Source of the DNA: Marinobacterium mangrovicola
GTDB lineage: Bacteria; Pseudomonadota; Gammaproteobacteria; Pseudomonadales; Balneatricaceae
Direction of reading: 5' to 3'
DNA: 64,000 nucleotides
NCBI RefSeq assembly: GCF_004339595.1
Contig: NZ_SMFU01000014.1
Span: 150,597-214,596, forward strand
A program made the position numbers and the translations under genes. Below the pieces are notes generated by a model that saw only the letters and a program-made list of their open reading frames with translations, did no database searches and was not told the DNA's origin. Shown here in pieces: positions 26,988-35,479 of this stretch (positions within the stretch are counted from its first letter, which is position 1; each line of letters starts with the position of its first letter).

Positions 26988-28295
26988 TTAGCGAGCGCTT
27001 TCCTTGGCTGAGCTTTCGCTTTCGATAGAAACCTCAGCCGCGTCATCTTCGCCAAGTACCTCGCGCACGATCAGCTCACTGGCATCATCCACCTGCTCGC
27101 GATCGACCACCGCTTTCTTCAGCTGAGGGTTTGATGGCATTTCGTACATGGTACGGCGCAGTACCGATTCCATGATCGACCTCAGGCCACGGGCACCGGT
27201 GCCGCGAGTGCAGGCCAGCTCGGCGATGCGGCTAAGCGCTTCCTCGGTAAAGGTCAGTTCCACCCCCTGATAGGCGAACAGCTGGGTGTACTGTTTAACC
27301 AGCGAGTTGCGCGGTTCCTTGAGCACCCGTACCAGGGCGTCTGCATCCAGTTCATGCAGGAAGGTAATGACCGGGAAGCGGCCGATAAATTCAGGGATCA
27401 AACCAAACCCCTGCAGATCATCGGGCTGCAGCGCCGCCAGCAGCTGGTCGTGGGAATGCTCCGGATCCTCGGTAAACGCTGCCTGAAAACCGATCCCCCC
27501 CTTTTTCGGTTTCAAACGCTGACGCACGAGTTCCTCGAGTCCGGGGAAGGCACCGCCGACAATAAAGAGGATATTGGTGGTATCGATCAGTTCATCGCCG
27601 TTTTCATGACGTCGACCGCTCTTGGGCAGTTTAACCTCGTTACCCTCCACCATTTTTAGCAGTGCCTGCTGCACGCCTTCGCCGGATACGTCACGAGTCG
27701 CGGTCGCCCCCCCGCCCTTGTTAGCCAGCTTATCCACCTCATCGACGTAAACGATACCCCATTGGGCGCGCTGCACATCACCGTCGGCAGCATCCACCAG
27801 CCGCCGCAGGATGGTATCCACATCATCGCCGACATAACCGGCCTGGGTCAGGGTGGTCGCATCCGCCACCACGAAGGGAACGCCGATCACCCGCGCCAGA
27901 CTTTTCACCAGCAGGGTTTTACCAGTACCCGAAGGTCCCGCCATCAGGACGTTGGACTTCTCCAGCTCCACCGCCTGATCCGAGTCATGCAGGCTTTCAC
28001 TCTTGCCGGTATTGAGCAGCCGCTGGTAGTGGTTGTAAACGGCAACCGCGAGGATCTCCTTGGCCCCATCCTGGCCGATCACATAGTCATCCAGATGCGA
28101 CTTAATCTCCTTGGGCGCCAGCAATGACTCAGCCAGATCAGCACGCTTGGCACTCTGGCCCCAGCTGTTAACGACCTGATGCGCCAGCTCCACACAGGCG
28201 GAGCAGATAAAGCCGTCATTGCCGGAAATTAGCGGTGTATCGGCGGACTGTTCGACCCCACAGAACGAGCAGTTAAGCTTGGATTTTTCGGTCAT
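26988..28295 (-). CDS. clpX: ClpX-type AAA+ unfoldase, nif-operon copy
   Basis: A 435-residue ClpX. The N-terminal zinc-binding domain has C9, C12, C31 and C34 (CSFC...CSAC). The AAA+ module has [20 protein letters not shown], the pore-related and Walker B segment [13 protein letters not shown], and [16 protein letters not shown] near sensor 2. It is the last gene of the nif operon, 14 bp after nifM, at the same place as the nif-linked clpX of Azotobacter vinelandii. No clpP accompanies it, so this is likely a second, nif-specific ClpX handling nitrogenase-related substrates. The C-terminal tail is acidic and differs from housekeeping ClpX. Confidence 0.9.
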   Translation of the reverse strand: MTEKSKLNCSFCGVEQSADTPLISGNDGFICSACVELAHQVVNSWGQSAKRADLAESLLAPKEIKSHLDDYVIGQDGAKEILAVAVYNHYQRLLNTGKSESLHDSDQAVELEKSNVLMAGPSGTGKTLLVKSLARVIGVPFVVADATTLTQAGYVGDDVDTILRRLVDAADGDVQRAQWGIVYVDEVDKLANKGGGATATRDVSGEGVQQALLKMVEGNEVKLPKSGRRHENGDELIDTTNILFIVGGAFPGLEELVRQRLKPKKGGIGFQAAFTEDPEHSHDQLLAALQPDDLQGFGLIPEFIGRFPVITFLHELDADALVRVLKEPRNSLVKQYTQLFAYQGVELTFTEEALSRIAELACTRGTGARGLRSIMESVLRRTMYEMPSNPQLKKAVVDREQVDDASELIVREVLGEDDAAEVSIESESSAKESAR

Positions 28296-28309
28296 GCGTT
28301 CACCCCTGG

Positions 28310-29188
28310 TTATGCGTTAACCACTTTGGCCGGTGTATTCAGACGGTTGAGCTGCTCAGCGATCCACTGACGCTGGAACTGGGAGCGTTGACGCTCCTCC
28401 AGGCTCTGCCGCAGTTTGGGAAGGATTTCCGCCAGCGGGACCTGGCGCGGCGGCTCGATATCACCGCAAAGAAGAAGGTGGAAGCCGAGTTCCGAGCGCA
28501 CAGGCTCACTGATTTCGCCCGCCTGCATCTCGAAAAGTACTGCATCGAGCTCAGGAAACAGCTTGCCCCGCTCCACCGTGCCTACCAGGCCACCATGAAA
28601 GGCAGTGGGACACTCGGAATGTTTCTGTGCCTGCTCTTCAAACCGGGAGGGTTTTGCCGTGACCCGGTTGCGAATCTCTCCGATCCGCTTGAGTGCTTCA
28701 GCCTCGCTGTTCTCCTTGAACTCATCGTTCACGGTGATCAGGATATGGCGTACCTGACGCTTCTCGGTCACCGCAAAGCGCTCCGGATGCAGGTAATAGA
28801 ACAGCTCGGCATCCTCTTCGCTAACCTCAAACTGGCCCACGGAGACCCGGTCCAGAACCGCTTCTACCTGCAGCTCGCGACGCAGGCCCTCCCTGAGCAG
28901 CTCCTGGGTCAGCCCACCCTGCTCCACCGCTTGAAGAAAAGCGGCGTAATTTTCGAAACGGCTCTGGATCTCTTTCACCGCCGATTCCACCTGAGACTCA
29001 GGCACAACGATTCCCTGGTTCTCGTCCGCATAGAGAATCGCACTCTCGATATTCAACTGATGCGCGACACGAGCGGCCGCTTCGGTTGCCTTATCGCCTT
29101 CCAGGTCATTCGGCGCGCAGTCGTAGTGGCTCCAGGCCAGTTTAAACAGGGCGTAGACCGCATGAGGGTTATCAGTGCTGGGACTCAT
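28310..29188 (-). CDS. nifM: NifM, parvulin-type peptidyl-prolyl isomerase for NifH maturation
   Basis: The frame is open from 29323, but the ATG at 29188 follows GGAGGAG and gives 292 residues, the size of Azotobacter NifM. The N-terminal about 120 residues are helical ([20 protein letters not shown]). The PPIC/parvulin domain follows, with [37 protein letters not shown] and [12 protein letters not shown]. NifM is needed for folding and activity of the nitrogenase Fe protein. The start overlaps the nifZ 3' end by 17 nt; clpX follows after 14 nt. Confidence 0.92.
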   Translation of the reverse strand: MSPSTDNPHAVYALFKLAWSHYDCAPNDLEGDKATEAAARVAHQLNIESAILYADENQGIVVPESQVESAVKEIQSRFENYAAFLQAVEQGGLTQELLREGLRRELQVEAVLDRVSVGQFEVSEEDAELFYYLHPERFAVTEKRQVRHILITVNDEFKENSEAEALKRIGEIRNRVTAKPSRFEEQAQKHSECPTAFHGGLVGTVERGKLFPELDAVLFEMQAGEISEPVRSELGFHLLLCGDIEPPRQVPLAEILPKLRQSLEERQRSQFQRQWIAEQLNRLNTPAKVVNA

Positions 29189-29645
29189 CTGTCTGCTCCT
29201 CCGGTTCAGCGGCTTGCAACGCCACCTCGGGAATTTCAATTGCCTGTCCGTTGATAAAGATGTTGTAGTGAATATCACTGCCACCATCGCCATCACGGAG
29301 AACATTCTCGACCTCACCCACATCGCCCGCCCTGGCGATCACCTCACCTTCCATTTTCAGGGTGCAGCGCACGCGAACCTTGTCGCGAAACTCAAAACGG
29401 TTCTGTACCCAGGGCGCGTCAGCGGGGATCAGCTCCTCCTCACGGCAGCCCACGGTTTTATCCTTGTCGAGAAAGTGCACACGGTAGATCAGTTGATCCT
29501 GCAAATAGGTACCCACGTCGTACACCACGCCGGTGGCGCCGCGGGTTAGCAGCAGCTCGCCCACTTCCAGCCCGGGGTAGGTACCATCATTACGCACGTT
29601 GCGGGTCAGGCGCACAGAATCGCCATACTCGTATCTCGGACGCAT
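29172..29645 (-). CDS. nifZ: NifZ, nitrogenase MoFe-protein maturation factor
   Basis: A 157-residue protein starting MRPRYEYGDSVRLTRNVRND and continuing GTYPG, GELLLTRGATGVVYDVG and YRVHFLD, the NifZ SH3-like motif order. A related second half (FEFRDKVRVRCTLKMEGEVI) follows. NifZ acts in P-cluster formation of the MoFe protein. It begins 5 nt after the nifW stop and overlaps the nifM start. Confidence 0.92.
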   Translation of the reverse strand: MRPRYEYGDSVRLTRNVRNDGTYPGLEVGELLLTRGATGVVYDVGTYLQDQLIYRVHFLDKDKTVGCREEELIPADAPWVQNRFEFRDKVRVRCTLKMEGEVIARAGDVGEVENVLRDGDGGSDIHYNIFINGQAIEIPEVALQAAEPEEQTDESQH

Positions 29646-29650
29646 AGGCT

Positions 29651-29983
29651 TCAGGACCCCAACAGCTGATCAAGCGGAACAAAGGTGGTCTGAGGCTCAT
29701 GCATGCGGAAAACCTTGAACACCTTCTCGGTCAGTGCATCGGACTCGACAAAGTCCTGATAGGCCTGGCCGAGCATCTGATGATAAGCGTCTTTCAACGC
29801 TGCTTCCTCTTCAGGCAGATTGCCGGCCTTTTCTACCTGCTGCAGATAGTCGTGGTAGCGCTGCATGATATGCAGGCGGTTAACCATCACGACCTTGGGA
29901 TCGAACTCGATCTCGAAATACTCAAGAAACTCTTCCGCCGAGCTCAGCTCTTCCAGGTCTTCAATAAACTCGAAGTCGCTCAT
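29651..29983 (-). CDS. nifW: NifW, nitrogenase-stabilising/protective protein
   Basis: A 110-residue acidic protein with the NifW core: LEELSSAEEFLEYFEIEFDP, then VVMVNRLHIMQRYHDYLQ and FKVFRMHEPQTTFVPLDQLL. NifW binds and protects the MoFe protein and associates with NifZ in maturation. A strong Shine-Dalgarno (AAGGGGG) precedes it. Confidence 0.93.
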   Translation of the reverse strand: MSDFEFIEDLEELSSAEEFLEYFEIEFDPKVVMVNRLHIMQRYHDYLQQVEKAGNLPEEEAALKDAYHQMLGQAYQDFVESDALTEKVFKVFRMHEPQTTFVPLDQLLGS

Positions 29984-29996
29984 AACGGTTCCCCCT

Positions 29997-30521
29997 TTAA
30001 GCGCTCAGGCGCTGTGACAATGAGTAGATTCCCATGCGGTTGTAAGCCACCTCGAGCAGCATTCGTACGTTGAGGCGGTCAGCGGTATCCAGTTCCTGTA
30101 CCTTTTCCAGCCGTTCGATACCGGACTCAACCTCACCCATGCGCAGTTGCAGATAGCCTGAGCCTTTCAGTGCCAGCAGGTAAAAACGCACCATGCTGAA
30201 TGACTGCATCATGCCGTGGGCGAGGATCTCCAGCGTCATCTGGCGCCAGTGGCCGCGGTAGCCGAACAGGCGGCCTGACAGGTTGATGGCGCACTCGGCG
30301 GTCTCCAGCGCATCGGCGTAACGGTGCTGGTAGTAATAGAAACGGTAAAGCGCGACATGAACCATCAGGTTATCCGGCGCCAGCGCCTGGGCTTTGAGCA
30401 GGTAAGGCTCAGCTTCGCCCTCGCTATAGGCCTCAGACGCCTGCTCTATCAACGCCAGCACGCACTCCTCCGGCGGGGTTTCGAAGTAAAGATCGTTAAC
30501 ATCGAAATCGTGCAGGTCCAT
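29997..30521 (-). CDS. TPR-like protein inside the nif operon, 174 aa
   Basis: A 174-residue soluble helical protein with TPR-like pairs: EPYLLKAQALAPDNLMVHVA, LYRFYYYQHRYADALETAEC and GYLQLRMGEVESGIERLEKV. It sits between cysE1 and nifW with a strong AAGGGGG Shine-Dalgarno, 11 nt after cysE1 and 13 nt before nifW, so it is clearly co-transcribed. I believe a comparable gene exists in some Azotobacter/Pseudomonas nif operons but have no verified name or function for it. TPR folds suggest a protein-protein scaffold role. Confidence 0.7.
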   Translation of the reverse strand: MDLHDFDVNDLYFETPPEECVLALIEQASEAYSEGEAEPYLLKAQALAPDNLMVHVALYRFYYYQHRYADALETAECAINLSGRLFGYRGHWRQMTLEILAHGMMQSFSMVRFYLLALKGSGYLQLRMGEVESGIERLEKVQELDTADRLNVRMLLEVAYNRMGIYSLSQRLSA

Positions 30522-30532
30522 CGCTATCCCCC

Positions 30533-31315
30533 TTAGGAAAAGTGTTGCTGGCCACCGGCGCAGTCTTTCTCGCAGATCTCGCTGGAGGGCGAGCAGTTGG
30601 CGTAGAAACTGGCCTGATAATCAGCCTCGAGACGCCCCTCGGTTTCCAGCCGAGCCTCCAGGTTGTCGATCCGTTCAAGCAGGCAGGCAATCGCCCGGCC
30701 GACGGGATCTGGAATCAGGTGATGATTAAGATTGATGCCGTGCTCGCCGCTATTGGCGGGCCGGTCAGAAACGATCCGGCCGGGAATTCCCACCACAGTG
30801 CTGCCCTCGGGCACATCCTGAACCACCACGGAATTAGCCCCGACCCGCGCATCGCTGGCGATAGTAATGGGCCCCAGCACCTTGGCTCCGGCGCCGACAA
30901 GGACGCGATCGCCGAGCGTGGGATGGCGCCGGCCCTTGTTCCAGCTGGTACCTCCGAGGGTCACACCGTGGTAAAGGGTTACATCGTGGCCAACGATGGC
31001 CGTCTCACCGATCACCACACAGGCACCGTGGTCGATAAACAGCCGATCACCGATCTGAGCCCCGGGATGAATATCCACGTTAGTGAGCAGGCGCATCAGG
31101 TAGGCGATCAGCCGCGCCAGGTAACGCCAGTTCGCACGCCATAACCGATGCGCCAGACGGTGCATGATCACCGCGTGCACGCCCGGATAGGTGGTCAGCA
31201 CTTCCAGCTTGTTGCGAGCGGCCGGATCACGCTGGAATACGCACCCGACATCCTCTTTCCAAAGGGCGAACAGGCTCTTTCTGGCAACAGGCAATGTGTT
31301 GAGGCCGGCGTTCAT
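30533..31315 (-). CDS. cysE1: Serine O-acetyltransferase of the nif operon (NifP/CysE1)
   Basis: A 260-residue left-handed beta-helix acetyltransferase. The N-terminal helical part includes [20 protein letters not shown]. The hexapeptide repeats follow: [56 protein letters not shown] and GAKVLGPI. The catalytic His (DHG) and the [12 protein letters not shown] loop are those of CysE. It makes O-acetylserine for cysteine synthesis. The nif-linked copy (nifP in Azotobacter) is thought to raise cysteine supply for Fe-S cluster assembly. Its ATG follows an AAGGA and lies 10 nt after the 51-codon ORF. Confidence 0.9.
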   Translation of the reverse strand: MNAGLNTLPVARKSLFALWKEDVGCVFQRDPAARNKLEVLTTYPGVHAVIMHRLAHRLWRANWRYLARLIAYLMRLLTNVDIHPGAQIGDRLFIDHGACVVIGETAIVGHDVTLYHGVTLGGTSWNKGRRHPTLGDRVLVGAGAKVLGPITIASDARVGANSVVVQDVPEGSTVVGIPGRIVSDRPANSGEHGINLNHHLIPDPVGRAIACLLERIDNLEARLETEGRLEADYQASFYANCSPSSEICEKDCAGGQQHFS

Positions 31316-31325
31316 GGCGGCGTCC

Positions 31326-31481
31326 TTACTTGCCGGGCCGGCGATGAACCGGGTGGGCCACAGGCACAGTGCGGCCCATAACGAACCCGGTCAGTACCAG
31401 ATGGCGTTTCATCGCGGCCGCATGCTGATCTTCAGCCTGATGGCGTTTGTTCTCTTCGGTGCGTTCAGTTTCCGGCTTCAT
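31326..31481 (-). CDS. Possible small nif-operon protein, 51 aa
   Basis: On the minus strand GGAGGA sits 7 nt before an ATG at 31481. The frame runs 51 codons to TAA at 31326 and overlaps the last 17 nt of nifV in another frame. The product is basic and His-rich: [20 protein letters not shown], then [20 protein letters not shown] and a HPVHRRPGK end. It contains one short hydrophobic stretch, too short and polar for a sure membrane helix. The strong ribosome-binding site, tight fit between nifV and cysE1 (10 nt to the next ATG) and coupling to nifV all argue that it is translated. I do not recognise it. Confidence 0.6.
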   Translation of the reverse strand: MKPETERTEENKRHQAEDQHAAAMKRHLVLTGFVMGRTVPVAHPVHRRPGK

Positions 31482-32628
31482 AGTGAAGTCCTCCTTCGGC
31501 GTTAAGAGTGTTCAAGTGCAATTGCTGCAGCTCCAGGGGAGTCGGAGCCTTTTTCGTGCGGGTGACAAAATCGCGGATCTGCTCCAGCACCCCGGATGCG
31601 TTGTCGCGGTCCAGGCTGATGCCAAGCAGTGAATAGGCGTGGATCACGGCACTGGTGCCCGAGTGCTTACCCAGCACCAGCTCATGGGAGCGGCCGAGCA
31701 GCACGGGATCGAGGCCCTGATAATTGCGGAAATCTTTCAACAGACCGTCGGTATGAATGCCCGACTCATGGGTAAATACATTACTGCCTACCACGCTTTT
31801 CTGGCAGTGGACGGCACGACCGGACGCGATCTCAACCAGGGTGGACAGGCTGGATAACTGGGCGATTTCGACACCAGTATCGATGCCATAAAGCTGATGC
31901 AGGCCTACCACGGCCTCTTCCAGCGCGGCATTACCAGCACGCTCGCCAAGGCCATTCACGGTGGTGTTGATGTGGGTGGCGCCACCCATAACTGCCGCCA
32001 GCGTATTAGCGGTAGCGAGCCCCAGGTCATCATGGGCATGCATCTCGATCTCAAGATCGGTATGCGCCCGCAGGCTCTGCATCTGGGAAAGGACGGTAAA
32101 GGGTTCAAGAATACCCAGGGTGTCGGCGAAGCGAATACGGCGGGCGCCGGCCTTCTCGGCAACGGCAATCATTTCACGCAGGAAATCGAGATCGGCGCGG
32201 GAGGCATCTTCACAGCCGATGCAGACATCAAAGCCGAGATCCAGAGCCTTGCGTACCTGACGGTCGATCTGCTCCAGGACCCAGCGGCGGTCACGCCCCA
32301 GCTTGTGAGCGATCTGCTGATCAGAGGCGGCAACGGAAAGGTCGACCAGATCCACACCGGTTCCGGCGGCGGAGTAGAGGTCGTTGTCGCACATCCGACA
32401 CCAGGCCATCAGACGTGCGCCGAGGTTCTCGGCGGCGATGGCGCGCATTACCTCGCGCTCCGCCTCCCCCATGGCGGGGATGCCCATCTCCAGTTCGGGT
32501 ACACCGGCAGCGGCGAGCGCCTTCGCAATGCGGATTTTTTCTTCCGCATTAAAAGCCACCCCGGCGGTCTGCTCTCCATCCCGCAGCGTGGTGTCGTTAA
32601 TTACGACCTGGCGCTTGGTGTGCTTCAT
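31465..32628 (-). CDS. nifV: NifV, homocitrate synthase
   Basis: A 387-residue DRE-TIM metallolyase. The catalytic N-terminus is VVINDTTLRDGEQTAGVAFN, followed by IEMHAHDDLGLATANTLAAV (metal-binding HxH) and NTTVNGLGERAGNAALEEAV. The NifV-type HESGIHTDGLL with the active-site His is near residue 300. It condenses acetyl-CoA and 2-oxoglutarate to homocitrate, the organic ligand of FeMo-cofactor. It is the first nif gene behind a sigma-54 promoter 45 nt upstream. nifU and nifS, which precede nifV in Azotobacter, are absent here. Confidence 0.93.
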   Translation of the reverse strand: MKHTKRQVVINDTTLRDGEQTAGVAFNAEEKIRIAKALAAAGVPELEMGIPAMGEAEREVMRAIAAENLGARLMAWCRMCDNDLYSAAGTGVDLVDLSVAASDQQIAHKLGRDRRWVLEQIDRQVRKALDLGFDVCIGCEDASRADLDFLREMIAVAEKAGARRIRFADTLGILEPFTVLSQMQSLRAHTDLEIEMHAHDDLGLATANTLAAVMGGATHINTTVNGLGERAGNAALEEAVVGLHQLYGIDTGVEIAQLSSLSTLVEIASGRAVHCQKSVVGSNVFTHESGIHTDGLLKDFRNYQGLDPVLLGRSHELVLGKHSGTSAVIHAYSLLGISLDRDNASGVLEQIRDFVTRTKKAPTPLELQQLHLNTLNAEGGLHYEAGN

Positions 32629-32672
32629 TTGGCTTACCCCTGTAATCCAACTGGATTGTCAGTTAGACAGGT

Positions 32673-32687
32673 GCAAACCTCGTTCCA
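32673..32687 (-). promoter_or_regulatory. Sigma-54 promoter of the nifV operon
   Basis: Minus-strand TGGAACGAGGTTTGC matches TGGCACG-N4-TTGC with one mismatch and has GG and GC 10 bases apart. The first codon of nifV is 45 nt downstream of the -12 element. Confidence 0.85.
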
Positions 32688-32769
32688 CGAAGCTTTATCT
32701 TAAATTTCAGTCGCTTAGAAATTTGTAGCTGAGTATAACAAGCCAACAACAAGACAAAACGCGCTGTTT

Positions 32770-32785
32770 TGTAGCAAAGCGAACA
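32770..32785 (-). promoter_or_regulatory. NifA upstream activator site for the nifV operon
   Basis: TGTAGCAAAGCGAACA (plus-strand spelling) fits TGT-N10-ACA exactly. It lies about 83 bp upstream of the sigma-54 promoter and differs by one base from the first nifF site. Confidence 0.8.
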
Positions 32786-32866
32786 GCCTGGCGAAGAGTC
32801 GCCGGTGCAAGTAAAAGCGGCTGCTACAGCGGCCTGTTAAGAATAATCCGGAGCGCTTTGAACGAA

Positions 32867-33100
32867 TCAGCGTTTACGGCGACCGATATCCCGCATCAAG
32901 CCGCTAATATCCAGATCCGCAGCTTCGGCAAGCGCGGCGATATCTTTGGGAGGCGAGGGCGGAAAGCTGCTGTGAGAGCGCGCACGCTCAGATTGGCGAC
33001 GTTTCTTTTCTTCCGCTTTCTTCTCAACCAGCTTCTGAATGTCTTCCAGCTGATCGAGCGAAAACTGCTGCAGATAAACAGTAATATCGTCTTCTTTCAT
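32867..33100 (-). CDS. Small hypothetical protein, 77 aa, H-NS-like N-terminus
   Basis: A 77-residue charged protein. The start (MKEDDITVYLQQFSLDQLED, then IQKLVEKKAEEKKRRQSERA) is a coiled coil that recalls the dimerisation helix of H-NS-family proteins. The C-terminus (PPKDIAALAEAADLDISGLM) lacks the usual DNA-binding core. It lies upstream of the nifV promoter on the same strand, with its end 82 bp from the NifA site. The H-NS resemblance is weak, and a truncated nucleoid protein or unrelated regulator are equally possible. Confidence 0.5.
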   Translation of the reverse strand: MKEDDITVYLQQFSLDQLEDIQKLVEKKAEEKKRRQSERARSHSSFPPSPPKDIAALAEAADLDISGLMRDIGRRKR

Positions 33101-33386
33101 GTGTTAAGAGATGTTGAACCCTGAAGGCGACGGGAGTATCGCCTGAGATAAGATAAATCCTAGTGTAGCGACTAGCGCGCCAACACTGAAGTTTTTTATT
33201 CCACCGCCATAAAGTGCAGCCCTGCCCTGCTGCCACGCCTGCTGCAAGCGACCCTATAGGATGGTCGAGCGAACTCCAAGCCTTCTACGAGGCTGGGACA
33301 CTAAACGGATCAGAGGAGACTCTGGCATAGAAAAAAAGCCTCCTCGATCGCGCCAGTTTATAAGTCGCTAACTGGATACTAAGTGA

Positions 33387-33728
33387 CTATTTCGGAGACT
33401 TGTTACAGCAGTGTGGAACATGCCGGGATGAATCCCAGGTGTTGCGATCAGTCATCCGATACCAGCCAAGGCGCAGCTGCGCCAGCCGGCCGTGCTCAAG
33501 CCCGGCTCCAGACTGCACCAGCACCTCGATGACCTGATCGAGCTGTAACTGAGATGCATCGTAACGCAGTTCCAGCTGCTGCTCCCCCTGCCAATGGACC
33601 GATGCCATGCCGACCAACGCCTCCAGCCGGGACTGAAGTAATTCCTTATCGACGGCTTGCTTAACCAGTTTAAGACGACGTTTGAGAATAAATTCCAGAT
33701 TAAGTTCCGGTTCTACCTGATTGCTCAT
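33387..33728 (-). CDS. Hypothetical protein with HMA-like ferredoxin fold, 113 aa
   Basis: A 113-residue protein. The core SRLEALVGMASVHWQGEQQ, continuing LELRYDASQLQLDQVIEVLV and QSGAGL, follows the alternation of heavy-metal-associated (HMA) domains (G-V-xV ... YD ... LxxxG), but the metal-binding CxxC is absent. A CC pair sits at the very C-terminus (HVPHCCNKSPK). Function unknown. It shares strand with the Cys-rich exported protein just upstream, 62 bp away, so a joint role in metal or redox handling is conceivable but unproven. Confidence 0.5.
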   Translation of the reverse strand: MSNQVEPELNLEFILKRRLKLVKQAVDKELLQSRLEALVGMASVHWQGEQQLELRYDASQLQLDQVIEVLVQSGAGLEHGRLAQLRLGWYRMTDRNTWDSSRHVPHCCNKSPK

Positions 33729-33790
33729 AATGCTTACTCCTGACCGATAAAAAGCTGAAACCTTTGCTAAAAAACCTTCGCTTTAGAGTT

Positions 33791-34129
33791 TCAACTCGCA
33801 GGAGGATGCAGGAGTTGGCGGGCATGACCCGGCAGTGGCGATTGCAACGCCTCCTGCTGCCAGCCCCGCGATACCGGAACAATCGGCGTTACAAAACTTT
33901 GTGCCGCACGGGCTTTGAGCAGGCAAAACGCCTGGCAGCAGCCCACGGAATGATTGCTGTCACATACACTGGTTTCGCCATCACACTGCCCGGCTTTCAC
34001 CACAGCGGCTGGCGTCGTGCCGACAATCTGATGGCATGACTGCACCGCCAGGGCCGCCTCCCAGGGGGAAAGCAGCACCAGCAATATCATTAACAGCAGT
34101 GATTGCATTGAAAAATGGCGTCGTTTCAT
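33791..34129 (-). CDS. Small exported Cys-rich protein, 112 aa
   Basis: A 112-residue protein with a clear signal peptide (MQSLLLMILLVLLSPWEAAL, cleavage near ALA-VQ). It has a Cys-rich mature part: C-x15-C, then CDGETSVCDSNHSVGCCQAFC. The remainder is basic and proline-containing. The pattern looks like a periplasmic disulfide or metal-binding peptide; I cannot name a family. It precedes the HMA-like gene on the same strand. Confidence 0.5.
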   Translation of the reverse strand: MKRRHFSMQSLLLMILLVLLSPWEAALAVQSCHQIVGTTPAAVVKAGQCDGETSVCDSNHSVGCCQAFCLLKARAAQSFVTPIVPVSRGWQQEALQSPLPGHARQLLHPPAS

Positions 34130-34260
34130 CGCCCTCTTCTATCCATTCGCTGTGACAGAACCTACAAAACAGGGGCCGAGGCCCAGGATAAAGAATCTAT
34201 CCTGGCGACACTGCAAAAAGCTTACCGGCAGCTTTTGAGCATTTTCAGACCAGCACAGTC

Positions 34261-35382
34261 TCAAACCGGCACGTGCTGGGGCATCGGCAGATTATGCAGC
34301 GGGTTTTCATCCCAAAGCGGAATAAAGAACTTGTCTACCGCCTCCAGATCAACCTCGCCGACCGACTTGAACGTCCAGGCAGGCGTGCGATCCTTATCGA
34401 CCAGCAGGGCACGGACTCCTTCCGGGAATTCGCGATGCAAGCCGCACTGCACCGCCAGGTTCATCTCGGCGGCAAAACACTCACGCAGTGAGAGATACCG
34501 GCAGATGCGCAGCTGACGCTCAATAATAAACAGCGACAGCGGACTACCCCGGCTGACTGACGCCTGCGCCCGTTCCAGCCATTTGTCGTTAGTCTCCGTC
34601 GCCAGCAGAGCCTCGATCAGCGCCGGCACATCCGGTTGATCGGTGATATCCTGAATCAGGTCGAAATGATCCTGCACCGGTGAGTGCGGATTCATCTGCA
34701 CCTCGGAGTCGGTTTCCAGCCCTCGCAATACCGTTGAGACCACAGTATCGGCGCTGAGTTTTTCCCAACTCGCTTCCAGCAACAGCTCGAGCAGATCCTG
34801 GTAGCGGTCATTGCAGACAAACCGGTCGGCCAGACCAAGAAAGAGCGCATCAGCCGCGTTCACCGGGTTACCGGTCAACGCGAGAAACAGCCCCATCCTT
34901 CCGGGCACACGATTCAAAAACCAGCTCGCTCCCACATCCGGAAACAGACCGATGGTCACTTCCGGCATCGCCAGATGGGATCTTTCGGTGACCACACGGT
35001 GACTGCAGCCATTCATCAGCCCCATACCGCCGCCCATGACGATGCCATCCGCCCAGCAGATAATCGGCTTGGGAAACATATGCAGCTGGTAATCGAGCCG
35101 GTATTCCGCCTCAAAGTAGCGCCGCGGTGCGCCCAGATCGCCATCCTTGATCTGGTTATGCAGGCTGACCACATCACCACCGGCGCAGAAGGCTTTCTCG
35201 CCCGCCCCTCGCAACACGACAGCACAGACATCATCGGCGTCGGCCCATTCGGCCAGCCGCGGAGAGAGCTGCTCGATCATCGATTGGCTCAACGCGTTGA
35301 GCGAGCGTTCCGCATTAAGCACGACTTCCATCACCCGATGGCCATCGGCCGTGGCGTGGCTATTAACAAGAACTGACGACAT
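34261..35382 (-). CDS. 3-hydroxyisobutyryl-CoA hydrolase / enoyl-CoA hydratase family
   Basis: A 373-residue crotonase-fold protein. The oxyanion-hole segment is GAGEKAFCAGGDVVSLHNQI. The HIBCH-type region is CWADGIVMGGGMGLMNGCSH, then MPEVTIGLFPDVGASWFLNR. Its extra C-terminal domain (about 100 residues, with PAWTFKSVGEVDLEAVDKFF) is the feature that separates 3-hydroxyisobutyryl-CoA hydrolases from plain enoyl-CoA hydratases. It would act in valine breakdown, giving free 3-hydroxyisobutyrate. hexR follows 97 bp upstream on the same strand. Confidence 0.82.
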   Translation of the reverse strand: MSSVLVNSHATADGHRVMEVVLNAERSLNALSQSMIEQLSPRLAEWADADDVCAVVLRGAGEKAFCAGGDVVSLHNQIKDGDLGAPRRYFEAEYRLDYQLHMFPKPIICWADGIVMGGGMGLMNGCSHRVVTERSHLAMPEVTIGLFPDVGASWFLNRVPGRMGLFLALTGNPVNAADALFLGLADRFVCNDRYQDLLELLLEASWEKLSADTVVSTVLRGLETDSEVQMNPHSPVQDHFDLIQDITDQPDVPALIEALLATETNDKWLERAQASVSRGSPLSLFIIERQLRICRYLSLRECFAAEMNLAVQCGLHREFPEGVRALLVDKDRTPAWTFKSVGEVDLEAVDKFFIPLWDENPLHNLPMPQHVPV

Positions 35383-35479
35383 GATCCCTCCGCTGGTTAT
35401 TCGATTTATTCAACGTTCTGCCCTTAATACAGGGCAGATATTCAAACATATCAGAGGCGGAGACGTCGCGGGACGGAAA

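Noticed and set aside
29189..29323. 45-codon upstream extension of nifM
   Set aside because: It lies inside nifZ, and the ATG at 29188 has a GGAGGAG ribosome-binding site and gives the usual NifM length.
33301..33360. A7 tract with GAGGAG/CTCCTC arms as a terminator after the HMA-like gene
   Set aside because: The arms are far apart with the A-tract inside the loop, so it does not form a standard terminator.
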